A stretch of DNA of 64,000 nt from Ailanthus altissimus (lineage: Eukaryota; Streptophyta; Magnoliopsida; Sapindales; Simaroubaceae), in NCBI GenBank assembly GCA_946807835.1, contig OX327699.1, positions 1,428,501 through 1,492,500 on the forward strand, given 5' to 3'. A program made the position numbers and the translations under genes. Every line of letters starts with the position of its first letter. The first letter of the stretch is position 1. This document shows positions 25,801 through 37,016 of this stretch, piece by piece. Under the pieces are notes generated by a model. The model ran no database searches. It was not told the DNA's origin and worked only from the letters and a program-made list of their open reading frames with translations.

Positions 25801-26178
25801 TCATGAGTCTGTCATATATCCAATCCTAACTGGATATCCATATGTCAATAGGAGCTCTAAGCTCAAGTCGGCTAAGAATGACCATCTATACCCTATAGTT
25901 ACGACATATGCTGATCTATATAAAGGTATCCACGGACAAACCCACATTAATAGAAATAGATCAGGGACAATATTCAAGAACATACTTACGCAACTGTCAT
26001 TTTTTTGGCACTTGATTGTAGCTCTTGTAACTATGCAATTACTAATATATTTCTAGATTTATGTCTCATTACAAATAAGGCTCCAACTCTTGGATCTTTG
26101 ATGAGTATTATAACCAATTAACAATTAGCTGTGCTAACATTTATATCTCTCAGCGTGGCCAACTGTGGCCCTTATCCA
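22880..26178 (-). repeat. 3' LTR of outer copia, split by a solo LTR
   Basis: This matches 30745-32641 plus 43345-43939. The inner parts start TATCGCGGATCTAATATACG here and TGTCGGGGATCTAATATACG in the partner. Homology ends after CTTATC near 26178. The LTR proper is about 1.97 kb once the insertion at 24361-25690 is removed. It includes a run of short palindromes of the type GAAATGAAACAATTTCATTT at 23220-23400. Confidence 0.85.
24361..25690 (+). mobile_element. Solo LTR, probably Tat/Athila-type gypsy
   Basis: A 1,330 bp insert interrupts the copia LTR and is absent from the partner LTR (empty site near 43455-43470). It starts TGATAG and ends TATCACA, flanked by ATCAC (24356-24360) and ATCAA (25691-25695), a near-perfect 5 bp duplication. 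A TATAAATA box is at 24694-24701 on the + strand. The 3' part 'ccctgtaggatcgatatt' followed by 'gtgcacttgcgc' resembles Athila/Tat LTR ends. Just upstream of the TATA box is a GC-rich stretch with GCTACAGT (24553-24660). No coding part is present, so it is a recombination product. Confidence 0.75.
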
Positions 26179-29100
26179 ACCCGAATAATCTCTCACTTGC
26201 TTTAGTGTCATTCCTGATGGTATCTTATACACAACGACTCCACGTGTTTCATAAACACTTTTAGAGTCATTATTGTAGTAAGTGGGTCTGCTAAATTATT
26301 TATAGAATACTTCTACAAATAATCACATCTCTTTAAGTTAAGATCATTCTAGTCACGTGAGACTCCTCTCAACATAACTAGAGTACTAGTGTCCTCTTAG
26401 CACCTCGGCCTATACAACGGCCTAGTTTTGTCGTAAAATTATAGGATATGATTCATCTGTCTTGAAACATTTTCAAGCCTAATGATAAACCTATAAATCT
26501 CCACTGCCTTTTTCGCTGCGCTCAAAATAAATCAGTAGTGAATACCGGTTCGGCGTTATTCAACTCACTTAGTATCAATGAGAATGAGCACATACCCAGA
26601 TGTAGACTCTCTATTATCTAGGTCAAACTAAAAGTCTGAATCCGTGCATTTTCTCACTTGTAATTCACTTTCTCCATATTTGAGAAACTTATCCTTTATA
26701 CCCTCAAGGTATCTCAGGAGATGTTTGACTACTGTCAAATAGTGGTCTTCTGAATCATACTAAAATCAGCTCATAACTCTTACAATCAAACTAATATCAG
26801 GTCTCAAACACATCATAGCATACATCAATCTCTGAAGAGCTAATGTATCTAGTTTGTTAGACACTCTAACTCTCTTAACTTCCATCTGAAGAGATACTCT
26901 CCTCGAAAGATGAACACTATATCTAAAAGATACATTAACTAACTCACAATTAACTAAACTGTATCTTTCTAAGACGCTAATGATGTGAAATAATTTAAGA
27001 GAGTCCTATTAGCTTCCTATTTCTATCTCTATAAAACTTTATACCTAGTATAAAATAAGCATCTCTCAAATCATTCATGGAGAAATTCTTACGAGTTATT
27101 ATTGACCGATTATAACATACCGACTTTATTCCCGATGACCAATATATCATCAACAAAGAGCATCAAGAAGACTATTATGCTCCTACTGACCTTTCATACA
27201 CATAAGCTTCCTCATTGTTTTTTATTAAACCAGACAGCCTGATTATCTCATCAAAACAATGATTCTAACTTAAGGAGGCTTTTTTAAGCCCATAAATGAA
27301 CTTTTTCAGCCTGTATACTAGACCAGAATTCTGGCTGAACGTAAAACCTTCAGGCTGTTCCATGAATATCTCTTACTCGAGGTATCCATTAAGGAAAGCT
27401 ATCTTTACATCCATCTGTCAAACCTCAAAGTCATAATATGCTGCAAGAGCCAATAAAATTCTAATCGACTTTAGCATTAATATTGTTCTAAAAGTTTCCT
27501 CTTAGTTGATCCTAGATCACTAAGGATTACCTTTCTAAAATCAATATAAAGTCTAGAAGGTCTCTACCTTCCATCTGACTCCCACTACGTCTTGTAAACC
27601 TTTTACAACTAATAGGAATAATTTTCATGGGTAGCTTAACCAAGTCCCGAACTTGATTCTAATGCATAGAGTCAAATTTTATTTACATGGCTTTTAGCCG
27701 TTTTCCAAATCGATGTCTAACATCATCTCCTTATAGGTCAAAGGATTATTTTCTTATACCAAGAATACTCCAAGTTCACCTTCAGGTATTAAACATACCT
27801 AACAGGTGGCCTAGATATCCTTTCCAACCCACTTGGAGAATGTGCAAAAGGTTACTGCTTAATTAAGACTGAGTGCTCATCCTTAGTTCATTGATTTTTA
27901 GATTGATTTCACCAAGTTTAATCATTTTATGATTTCCTCGATCTATAAGAAACTTTTCCTCTAAAATGGTGGTATATCAAGAAATGAACACACCTCACTT
28001 TTTTGAATCATAGAACTAGTATCCTATTTAATCACAGGATACACAATGGACCTATATTAGTACCTCTTGGGTGTTGATTTATCCTACTTAGTAACTCTTA
28101 CAAAATAAGATATCTTGCTACGTAACTCTTACATAAACAAGACAGCCCCAAGTCTTAACATATTTCAAGATTCGGCTTCCTTCCTTTTTATATCTCATAC
28201 GAAATTGAATGAATAGCTTCTAATGGAACTCTGCTTAATAAGCAGCTGTATTTTGAATATATTCTCATAGATATTGATCGGTAACACTCATCATTAATCG
28301 GACTATATCTGATAAAGTTTTATTCGTCCTCTCTGAAACATTATTATGTTGTGGAGTACCCAGAGGACTATAATGAGTGAGAATCTCATTCTCCTTTAAA
28401 CAAACGAAAAACTTATTATTAATGTACTCACTACCTCGATTTAATCAAAGGGATGTGATGTACATTCTAGTATATTTGGTCATCTTCGTGAATACATTAT
28501 TCATAAACTAGTTAAGTCTTTATGGTCAGATTAAGAATCTAACCATTCTTAACTAGACGGGTTAAGCATCCCACACCTATATGACCTAATCTCACATGCC
28601 ACAGTTCCGTATCATTTAAAGATTTCAATCTACAGACATTTTTAATCGTATATTATATCAATTTATTAACTGACATTCAGCTAATAAAACATCATTCAAA
28701 TCACATAGACATAAGGAACTATTCTTAATATTCATATGATATCCTACACTGTGAAAGACAAAAAGGGACACAATATGTCAAATGATGTTTTAGATATCAT
28801 ACCAATTATGCAATACAACTATTTTATTGCATACGAGAAGTAAGTCAAGTTGCTTGACAAATTGGACCTACAAGAAATTATTATTTATTACTTTTAACAT
28901 TACTTTTACAAGCTGCTACATTATAGTCTCTCTCAATCCCTACAACATATTATAGATATAAAATGTACATTTTGTATCTCATACTCAACTTGAACTGGTA
29001 TCGTATGCCATAGAAATGTCTATGTCTGTCAAACACAAACCTGTAAAAGTCTTCCTGACAATTATTAGATTTCTAGAGTAGTGGAATTTATAATACCCAA

Positions 29101-30730
29101 CCTTAATATAGTGGAAACACTTTCCATCTACATTGCTCTCTTGTTGATCGTTGGATAAATACTGCCTCTGAAGACTTATCCTGGGTATCTGCTTCATCTT
29201 CTTCTCCTCACACATCTGGTCTCACCAAATATAATTGGAGTAAAAGATGAAGCACACTGAACAAAAAGGGTCACACCCCCTCTATTCTATCCTCTAAAGA
29301 GATGTTATCAAAAATACCTTACAACAAACTCTAATCAACAATAAATCCAAGATTGTTCTAAATCTAGAATATTTCAGAGATTTATCTATTGGTGGAAGTA
29401 ATTTATAGTACCCTTGAGTTGGACTGCATCTACTTGTACACCAACTGGTTTGTAGTAGCCATTAGACTTAACAGGCCAAAAATAACAAGAGATGTAAGTG
29501 GAATAGTCATTAAATCGCTAATAGTACATTCTAAATCATGGGTATAAAAATTATACATTTTTTAATTTAAAACGTTATCCCACTACTTTACATAATCTTG
29601 ATAATCTTTCGAATAGGAAAATAATAGTTTAAACTCTTTTAAACTATACAGCGGAAAGTAAATCCTATTGAAATTTACTCAGACCTTACGCTATAACAAT
29701 CTTGGCCTTTGTAAACCCAACAAGTAGACAATATTTGTCAATTGCATCTCATGCAACTCTTACCACTTGATCTTCAATACACCTTATTCTTACATTGTAG
29801 TAATATTGGGTAAGTGTATTCTAGATTAGCTTGTCAATAATAAAATATATGTTACTGATACTACCCTCTCGCTGTAGCAATATTAGACAATATGTTCGCA
29901 TATATTTGCCTCATCTTATTTTTAACCTATATAGTCCAAGCCCAACTGACCAAGTTCCTCACGCTATAGTAATATTAGAAAAAGGTCGACGTGACTCGTC
30001 TAACACCGTATTGACAAGATGAATCATAATAAAATATTATCTCATAATGTAATATTATTCAATTTGATTAAGAGAAATATTTTTTTGTCTTATTATCAAG
30101 GGTCCCCATCTCATGGGGAAGGTGATTCTCAATTAATTAATTTTTCTATGCAAACACAATTAACCTCCACTAGTAAGGCTTCCATTGTGGTTACCAACAC
30201 AGAAAAATTAATTATCGTTTATAATGCAAACCGATAACTTTTATCACTGTATGTTATAAACCTCGATTTATAACGCAAACTGATAATTTTTATCACTACA
30301 TCTCATAAATCTACAAATGCAAATTAATTTGAAACACTGTTTAAAACATTGTTCAAAAATACTGTAGCTGTGAACAGTAAAAATACTGTTAATCTGCTAT
30401 TATTTAAGTAAACAGTACCTACGTCACGGAGTGGATTACTAGCGCTGCAACACTGGGAGATCGAACCTTCAGCACTGCGGCGCCCATCCATCATCACTGC
30501 GGCACGAATTCTAAAACCCGCAGAGTGGGCTGGCCAGCGGCACGGCGCCAAGTCTCCAGCGCTGCGGCACTAGGAGGTTGAACCCCCAGCGTTGCGGAGT
30601 CAACCCTCTGGCGCTGCAGCGCCCAATGCATTCCCTTTTGGCACACCCGTTTCAACACTTGAAATGCGCCATTTACATTAGGCCTTTTTTTTCCATTCAC
30701 TCAAACAACACCCAAAATCTCAAATCTAAC
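26179..30730 (-). pseudogene. Outer copia gag-pol remnant
   Basis: The interior is riddled with stops, but domains are readable on the - strand. A gag zinc knuckle near 29130-29060 reads CFHYIKVGYYKFHYSRN, so two Cys and one His of the CCHC box have become Tyr. The integrase region near 28390-28290 has HNNVSERTNKTLSDIVRLMM. Reverse transcriptase has LFVDDILVIGN near 27175-27140. The C-terminal RNase H region near 26330-26250 has NLADPLT and VFMKHVESL. The gene order is copia. The element cannot encode functional proteins. Confidence 0.8.
30361..30630. repeat. GC-rich irregular repeat in outer copia leader
   Basis: Phrases such as CAGCGCTGCGGC, CAGCACTGCGGCGCC, CAGCGTTGCGGAG and GGCGCTGCAGCGCC recur at loose spacing of about 25-35 bp. 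ACTGTAGC lies at 30361-30368. The stretch is strikingly GC-rich against its surroundings. It lies between the primer site and the gag region, in the untranslated leader of the copia element. Confidence 0.7.
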
Positions 30731-30740
30731 TCTGATACCA
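30731..30740 (-). other. Primer binding site of outer copia
   Basis: The - strand reads TGGTATCAGA, matching the initiator-methionine tRNA complement. It sits four bases inside the 5' LTR edge at 30745. Confidence 0.75.
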
Positions 30741-30744
30741 TTTT

Positions 30745-32641
30745 TGTCGGGGATCTAATATACGTGGGTGTATGCATGTACAATAGTGTTTATTGCATAA
30801 AATACATATCTTATACACATTTAACGTTGCGGAATAATTAAATCATACAATAAACACAATAAATAATATATTAATCATATTAATATATTTAAAGGGTTAA
30901 GAAATCACCATAATGTGGAACATTATACATGTATATCCTGAGAGTTCGCATAGAGACCAACTCGTTAACAGTTCTAGTCACCAACTCGATGGGTTTAGTA
31001 AGCAAGAACAACAGCTTCATATCTAGCACAGAATTAACCCCTTAAAATAGGCGGTTGTGTGTATTTTTTCTTTTCTCTAAAAGAAAAAGAAATAGAAATT
31101 AAAACAATTCACAATTACTTCTCTTGACACTAAAATAAAACATTTTTATTTATTTTCCCATCTCTCGGCACCAAAGAGAAATAAACCAATTTCATTTCCT
31201 TCCATTTTTCCTTCATCTCACTTGGCACCTAAAAGAAAATGAAAACAATTTTCATTTTCTTTCATTCGGCACCAAAGAGGAAAATGAAAACAATTTAATT
31301 TTCCCTTCTTTTAACACTTTCGAAGAAAATGAAGCCAACACACATTGCCATTGCCATTTTTTCACCATTGCCAACACACACCTCTCACATATATATCTCA
31401 TATTATATATATATATATATATTTTTAAATAATAATATAATATTATATTAATAAATAATAATATAAAAAGAATAATGCATGACAAACTATATTCTAATAT
31501 ATAATATAATATTGATGTGGAAGCGTAATAATGGGCTTTGTGTCTTAATAATATTGGCCTTTATCATATTTTATACATAGATTGAATAAGTTCATAAAAT
31601 AAAGGAAAATTCTTACGAATAGGTCCTTTGAATGATGACCAAATATCGATGCATTCGCTCATAGAAAAAGGAATCAACCCCCATTGCGTATTGGTACTTA
31701 TCGAGTATAGAATAGATCTGCTTCTCTTTTTTCCTACGAACCAAACTCTTCCATTATTAGTAAAATATATTACTAAAAGAATAGAACAAATCTTAATACT
31801 TTTTTTCGAGATAATCCACTGAAAAAAAAAAGGGGGGGTACATAGCAGAGTTTTTTTTAATGCAATAAAGTTACATAGTGTCTATTTTTTATTAATATAA
31901 GGGGTAGTCCCATGGGTTTGCCTTGGTATCGTGTTCATATCTTTCCCTTTTACGCCCCCATGTCCCTCTTATAATGAGATATTTTGATTATTTAATAATT
32001 AAATAATTAATATATGAAATGACTATTTTGCCCCTTATAAATAGTTATAAAGTTTACCCCTAGTGGGTCCCATTATATTGCACTTGAGTAAACTCAACCG
32101 AGAGTGCACAATGCGCCACGTGTCATTATACAATTAGTAAATAATAATCATTGTATTTAACATTTAAATACAGACACGCGCACATTCTTATGGTAGTGTT
32201 GAATATTATTGGATTAAACAATTTAATCTGGTACACTGCCTCAGTGCACAACGAGTATACTCCATATCGCGGGACTCCCTAGGTTCACGTCCTATTCGTC
32301 AAATGGAACTATTCTATAAGTTCGTGAACATTGCCCTACACACACGTCACAAAAATACAAATCAGCGTGTCAACCATCCAAGCTGAGGTCACAACGCATA
32401 CATATAGTTCTTCTGTCATGATATCCTGGATGTGCGGGGATATAGATTATCACCGTCAAATCCCCACGTGTTCATCCATGTTATATCCCCAGACTTGTAT
32501 CTCACTGAACAATATGTGTAAACTCTTTTGCCATATTATTCCATTCTAGCGAAAAATCTTTCTTGGGATTAATGCTTGTGGCCACAAGAATTTTTGAGAT
32601 ATAGTCTCGAAGTATCTAAATTTCTAACTCCTTATGCAAAC
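30745..32641 (-). repeat. 5' LTR of outer copia, first part
   Basis: This aligns with 22880-24240 of the left LTR, with the plastid fragment at 31514-31970 as extra material. It is cut at 32641 by the gypsy element and resumes at 43345. Confidence 0.85.
31514..31970 (+). other. Nuclear insertion of plastid DNA (psbB upstream region and start)
   Basis: This segment is absent from the partner LTR. It carries sequence I recognise as the plastid clpP-psbB spacer, including 'aatcaacccccattgcgtat' and 'cctacgaaccaaactcttcc'. It ends with the start of psbB at 31911: ATG GGT TTG CCT TGG TAT CGT GTT CAT, that is MGLPWYRVH. After nine codons psbB identity is lost. About 30 bases of unknown origin then lead back into the LTR at 'ttataatgagata'. 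The fragment is non-functional in the nucleus. Identification is from memory of plastid sequence, without a search. Confidence 0.8.
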
Positions 32642-35278
32642 TAACAAGACCCGCCCTGAGACCTTCTACTGTAGATCCTGGTAGGCCCCACCAAATACCC
32701 CAACGGAAGCTCCTCAGAATCTAATTATCCAAATTGAGAAATTCCTCGAGGTGAACCCTTCTTAATTCTTACTATTACTACTAAATCCCAGAATACCAGT
32801 GAATATATTTTTACCAAATTTTTTATAAACAAACGGACAGAGTTTTCTCTATTTTTTTTAAAATCAAAATACAAAACCTGTAAGAAAATTACACTTCTAT
32901 TTCAAATAATTTCTCAACTTCTAAATAAGACCTCCGATCCTTTTTAAAACCAATCCAAACTCAACTCAATAATTTCATTTCAATCACAAAATTAACATAC
33001 TAATAAAAGCGAAACTATCACATAATACCAAGATCTCTTCTATGTTTTTTTATTTTATAAAAACATATTTACAATATGTACAAGTTTATAATTACTATGT
33101 AAAATCAAAAAGTGCTACTTAGCACATTTATATTTACAAAATGATCATCAGACTTGACACACTAATTAATTGTAGGAGAATAAGCAATTTATGCATCGAG
33201 GCCTGCACCTCGATGGGAGTTTAGAAAATATAAAACATCAAACGGTGATCTAAATGAGCTCAATGAGTGCATTTAAGATTTCTAGTAAAAATAAGATAAA
33301 AGAAATTCTGCATAAATAGTAAATTTTGAAAAATACATTAAAAACTATTTTAAAACTGTAAAATGATTTCTAACGTCATATGCTGATAAAATCTTGCTAA
33401 GCAGGTTTTATTTATATTTTTTATAAACAATATCCAAAATCTATAAAATATAATAACTAACATGTACACATATAATTACGTAATATGCATTCAGTAGCTC
33501 AAAAACTATTAAAATCCTCGCTCGGCTATTTTTTTTCTAAACTACACCAATGGTAACCCTAAAATTCTATACTCACGTAGCGACTAAACTAACACCGCAC
33601 AACATGAGTAGGTCACAGGGCATTTTAACTATATCTCAACACCTACTGTGACATCTCAAAACATCTCACTAGCTATCCAATGGAATCCTATATTGCCTAC
33701 ATATAGCGAGACAATGCCTTATACATATAGAGCGACTCACATGACTCGACAACCGGACTTTCCAAAATTAGTGACTCACCCTACAATACTTGCCCATGCG
33801 TACAAGATATACCGGCTGAGTCTTAAACCATCACCACATTGAAATCTGAGGGTACCAATGGCCTTTGAAACCAATTTAGTCATTTTAAAACTGTTTCTTA
33901 AATCGAACATATAAATGCATATTTATAACTGTATACCAAAATCGTAAATCATGCTTATGCATTAAAAGCACATAAAACATACAATTTCAATATACGAAAA
34001 TATATTAAACGAAAGATTAACTATAATAGATTTTCACTCACCAACCGCTCTAAACTCAATTCTTCTCCGAAACTCTTACTTCTTTTACCGCTCTTGGTTT
34101 TCTTTACCTACACGCCATAAAATTGCTTAATATTTTGGTTAGATGTAATTACCCTTCACTTTATCAAAATTGACAATTATGTCTCATTTTCTTTATTTTT
34201 TATTTTCCATCAACCATATACATTCAATTGATATAAGGAATCATTTATATACAACAATTAAATCAAAGCACAACTTAAACCCTAAAATTCCTTAAGTAAC
34301 TGAATGTACCATTCTCCACCCAACACATTTCTTTTCTCAATTTCTTGTTCCAATGACATCCAAATCAAGCAAATTTAATTCTAATACCCTAATAACATCC
34401 AATTGAAGTTTCTACCATAAAATCACACCAAACTCTAATTCTTACCTTACTAGTTCATTTAGTTTGATGAGTTCCTTAAACTCCACACTTGAATTCAACT
34501 CAACCTAAATCAATAGTTCACACCAAAAACATTAGTTAAGAAATCTTGAAAAATTCACACATCACCATTACTAAATAATGCTTTTCTTACCTATTTTTCT
34601 TAGATTTTCACTAGTAGAAGCTTCAATTGATCTTAGTAACTTGTATTTGGCTTTATCTTAACTTGATCAAGGATGAAAACTCATGAAAAAGCATTGAATT
34701 TCACTGTAGCAAGAACTCTCTCTCATGGCCAAAATATCTCTCTTATGCTCCAACACATTATACTTTTTACTTAGCAAAATTCTAGACACTTCATCCTTAT
34801 ATAGTGCTCTTCTAAAAGTTCAATTTACCCCTCAACTAATTTCAAAATTTTAAATTGTCATTAGTTCAAAATAGAAATATTTAATTGGTTCCTTTCTAAC
34901 TATTTAGTTAGAATAGTCAAAGGAATGAACTAGGCTTCCATCTTGCAATCTACTAACTTGTCTTTAATTAGTCCATTTTCTAGTATATGGATTGTGTTTC
35001 TTCACAAATGCTTGTTTCATGCATAACCCTTAAATGAAAATTTATGTATTAAATTAAACTTTCCTTTTTCAAGCCAATAGAAAAAAATTTCAAAAATATT
35101 CCATAACCGCCCGACACTCTAATTGAGTGTGAAATTACCAATTTAAATTTAATACCTCTCACGCGTACCATAAAATATATATTTCTAATAGGGTTGAAAT
35201 CAAGTAACCTTACGGTGTCTTTATCACTTTATACGAAAATTTAGGCACCTACACTACTAATAGGGATCTGATCTTACA
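32642..35278 (-). repeat. 3' LTR of gypsy element
   Basis: A 2,637 bp LTR reading TGTAAGATC.. to ..CTTGTTA on the - strand. The partner LTR has ..CTTGTCA at that end. The short open frame at 33648-33842 is LTR sequence, also found inverted at 38628-38834, and not a gene. Confidence 0.9.
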
Positions 35279-35293
35279 ATTTAACCTCTCTTT
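35279..35293 (-). other. Polypurine tract of gypsy element
   Basis: The - strand reads AAAGAGAGGTTAAAT directly before the 3' LTR. Confidence 0.65.
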
Positions 35294-35393
35294 GAAAAAA
35301 ATTTCGTCCTCGAAATTTAAACCATACCTATTTCAAAGAGATAGGGATATTGTACAAATAGGGATATTGTACTCATATCTAATCTTTACATTC

Positions 35394-36540
35394 TCACGTG
35401 GCTTCTTCTACTCCATAGTTTATCCATAATACCTTGAATAGGGGAATGTTTTTATTATGAAGCACTTGTTTTTTCCAATCTAAAATTTGTATAGGCTTTT
35501 CTTCGTAGGTCAACTTCTCATTCAATTCTACTAAATGTTCCCTTAGGATGTGTGAAGGATCTACTAAGTACTTGCAAAGCATGAAAGCGTAAAACAAGTC
35601 ATTAATTCTAGCCAGTTCTTCCAGCAACCGTAAACGATATGTCTTTCTCCAACTCTTTCAACTATCTCATACAGCCCAATGTAACGAGGACTCAACTTCC
35701 CCCATTTCCCGAATCTTAATACTCATTTTCATGGTGATATTTTCAAGAAGACTTTATCACCAACCTAGAACTCTAAGTCCTTTCTTCGATTATTTGCGTA
35801 ACTCTTCTGTTTATCATTAGTTATTTTTCACTCAGACTGGTCATCCTTCTGTAGATGAAAGGCTATACTGAAATTCAATTTAATGCCTAGAGCTTTCTGT
35901 AAGCTGAGCTAAAATCGAAAAGTGAATCTCGAATCTCCATCTAACACTATGGATACTAGAGTGCCATAAAGTCGTACCACCTCATCTATATACAACTAGG
36001 CCAATTTATCCAAGGACTAATTACTTCTGATGGGTAGAAAATGGGCAGATTTCATCAATCTATCAATAATTACCCATATTGCATCATTGCCTTTTTGGCT
36101 ACGCGGAAGTCCTACCACGAAATCCATTGTTATCCTCTTCCATTTCCACTTAGGGATCAAAAAGGGTTGTAAAAGTCTTATAGGTTTCTGATGTTCAGCA
36201 TTTACCTGTTGGCAAGTCAGACATCTGGAGACAAATTCGGCTATATCTTTCTTCATGCCTTTCCGTCAATAATGCTCTTTTAGGGTATGGTACATTTTTG
36301 TACTCCCCAAAAATATAGCATGTGCAGAAGAATGACCTTCTTCCATAATCTCTCTTCTTAACTCATTCACATTCGGTACACATAATCTCTGACCTAAGGT
36401 TACTACACCATCCTTGGTCACTGAAAAGTCTTTTTGCTACCCAGACTCGATTTCACCCTTCAATTTAACTATATGTAGATCTTGAGTTTGTAATTCTCTG
36501 ATCTGATCAATTAATATTGGACGGACCTGAAACGTGGCTA
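35394..36540 (-). pseudogene. gypsy integrase and chromodomain remnant
   Basis: The zinc-binding part and core begin at about 36256 with MKKDIAEFVSRCLTCQQVN, then ITMDFVVGLPRSQKGNDAIW. Near the 3' end, 35520-35394 encodes a chromodomain, with LTYEEKPIQILDWKKQVL and LFKVLWINYGVEEAT. This assigns the element to chromoviruses, whose integrases can target chromatin. Stops and frameshifts interrupt 35630-36010. Confidence 0.85.
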
Positions 36541-36547
36541 ATAGTGC

Positions 36548-37016
36548 TCATAAATCTGACAGCTCTAATCTCACAACCAAAGACCTCAATTCTATTAGCA
36601 TTGATAGATATGCAACCCTCAAGTGAGCTATTGAGCTGGAAGGCTTCCTGCTGAGAGCGTCTGCTTCTACATTAGCTTTTCCCGGATGGTACTCAAATAT
36701 GCACTCAAAATCTTTGATAAGCTTCAGCCACCTTCTCTGCCTCATATTCAGCTCTTTTTGAGTGAACAAGTACTACAGGCTCTTTTGGTCTGTCAACATT
36801 TTGCAGGGAACTCCATACAAATAATGCCTCTAAATTCTTAGAGCAAAAACTACCACTGCCAGTTCTAGGTCATGTGTGGGATAATTCTGCTCATGCTTCT
36901 TCAATTGTCGAGAAGCATAAGCTATTACTTTCACTTTCTACATTAATACACAACCTAAACCCTGCTTGGAAGCATTACAAAATATGGTAAATCCATCCTT
37001 CCTTGTCGGAAGTGTA
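36548..37016 (-). pseudogene. gypsy RNase H remnant
   Basis: The stretch opens with KDGFTIFCNASKQGLGCVLM and continues through [20 protein letters not shown] to [20 protein letters not shown] and [16 protein letters not shown]. This is the connection/RNase H part of a gypsy polyprotein. Stops are present after VLM and elsewhere. It begins abruptly at the border of the inverted LTR fragment. Confidence 0.87.

Noticed and set aside
31911..31970. Short frame starting MGLPWYRVH, like psbB
   Set aside because: Only nine codons match before the sequence changes; it is a plastid DNA fragment in the nucleus, not a functional gene.
33648..33842. Open frame similar to one at 38628-38834 on the other strand
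   Set aside because: Both lie within gypsy LTR copies in opposite orientation; it is LTR sequence, not a gene family.
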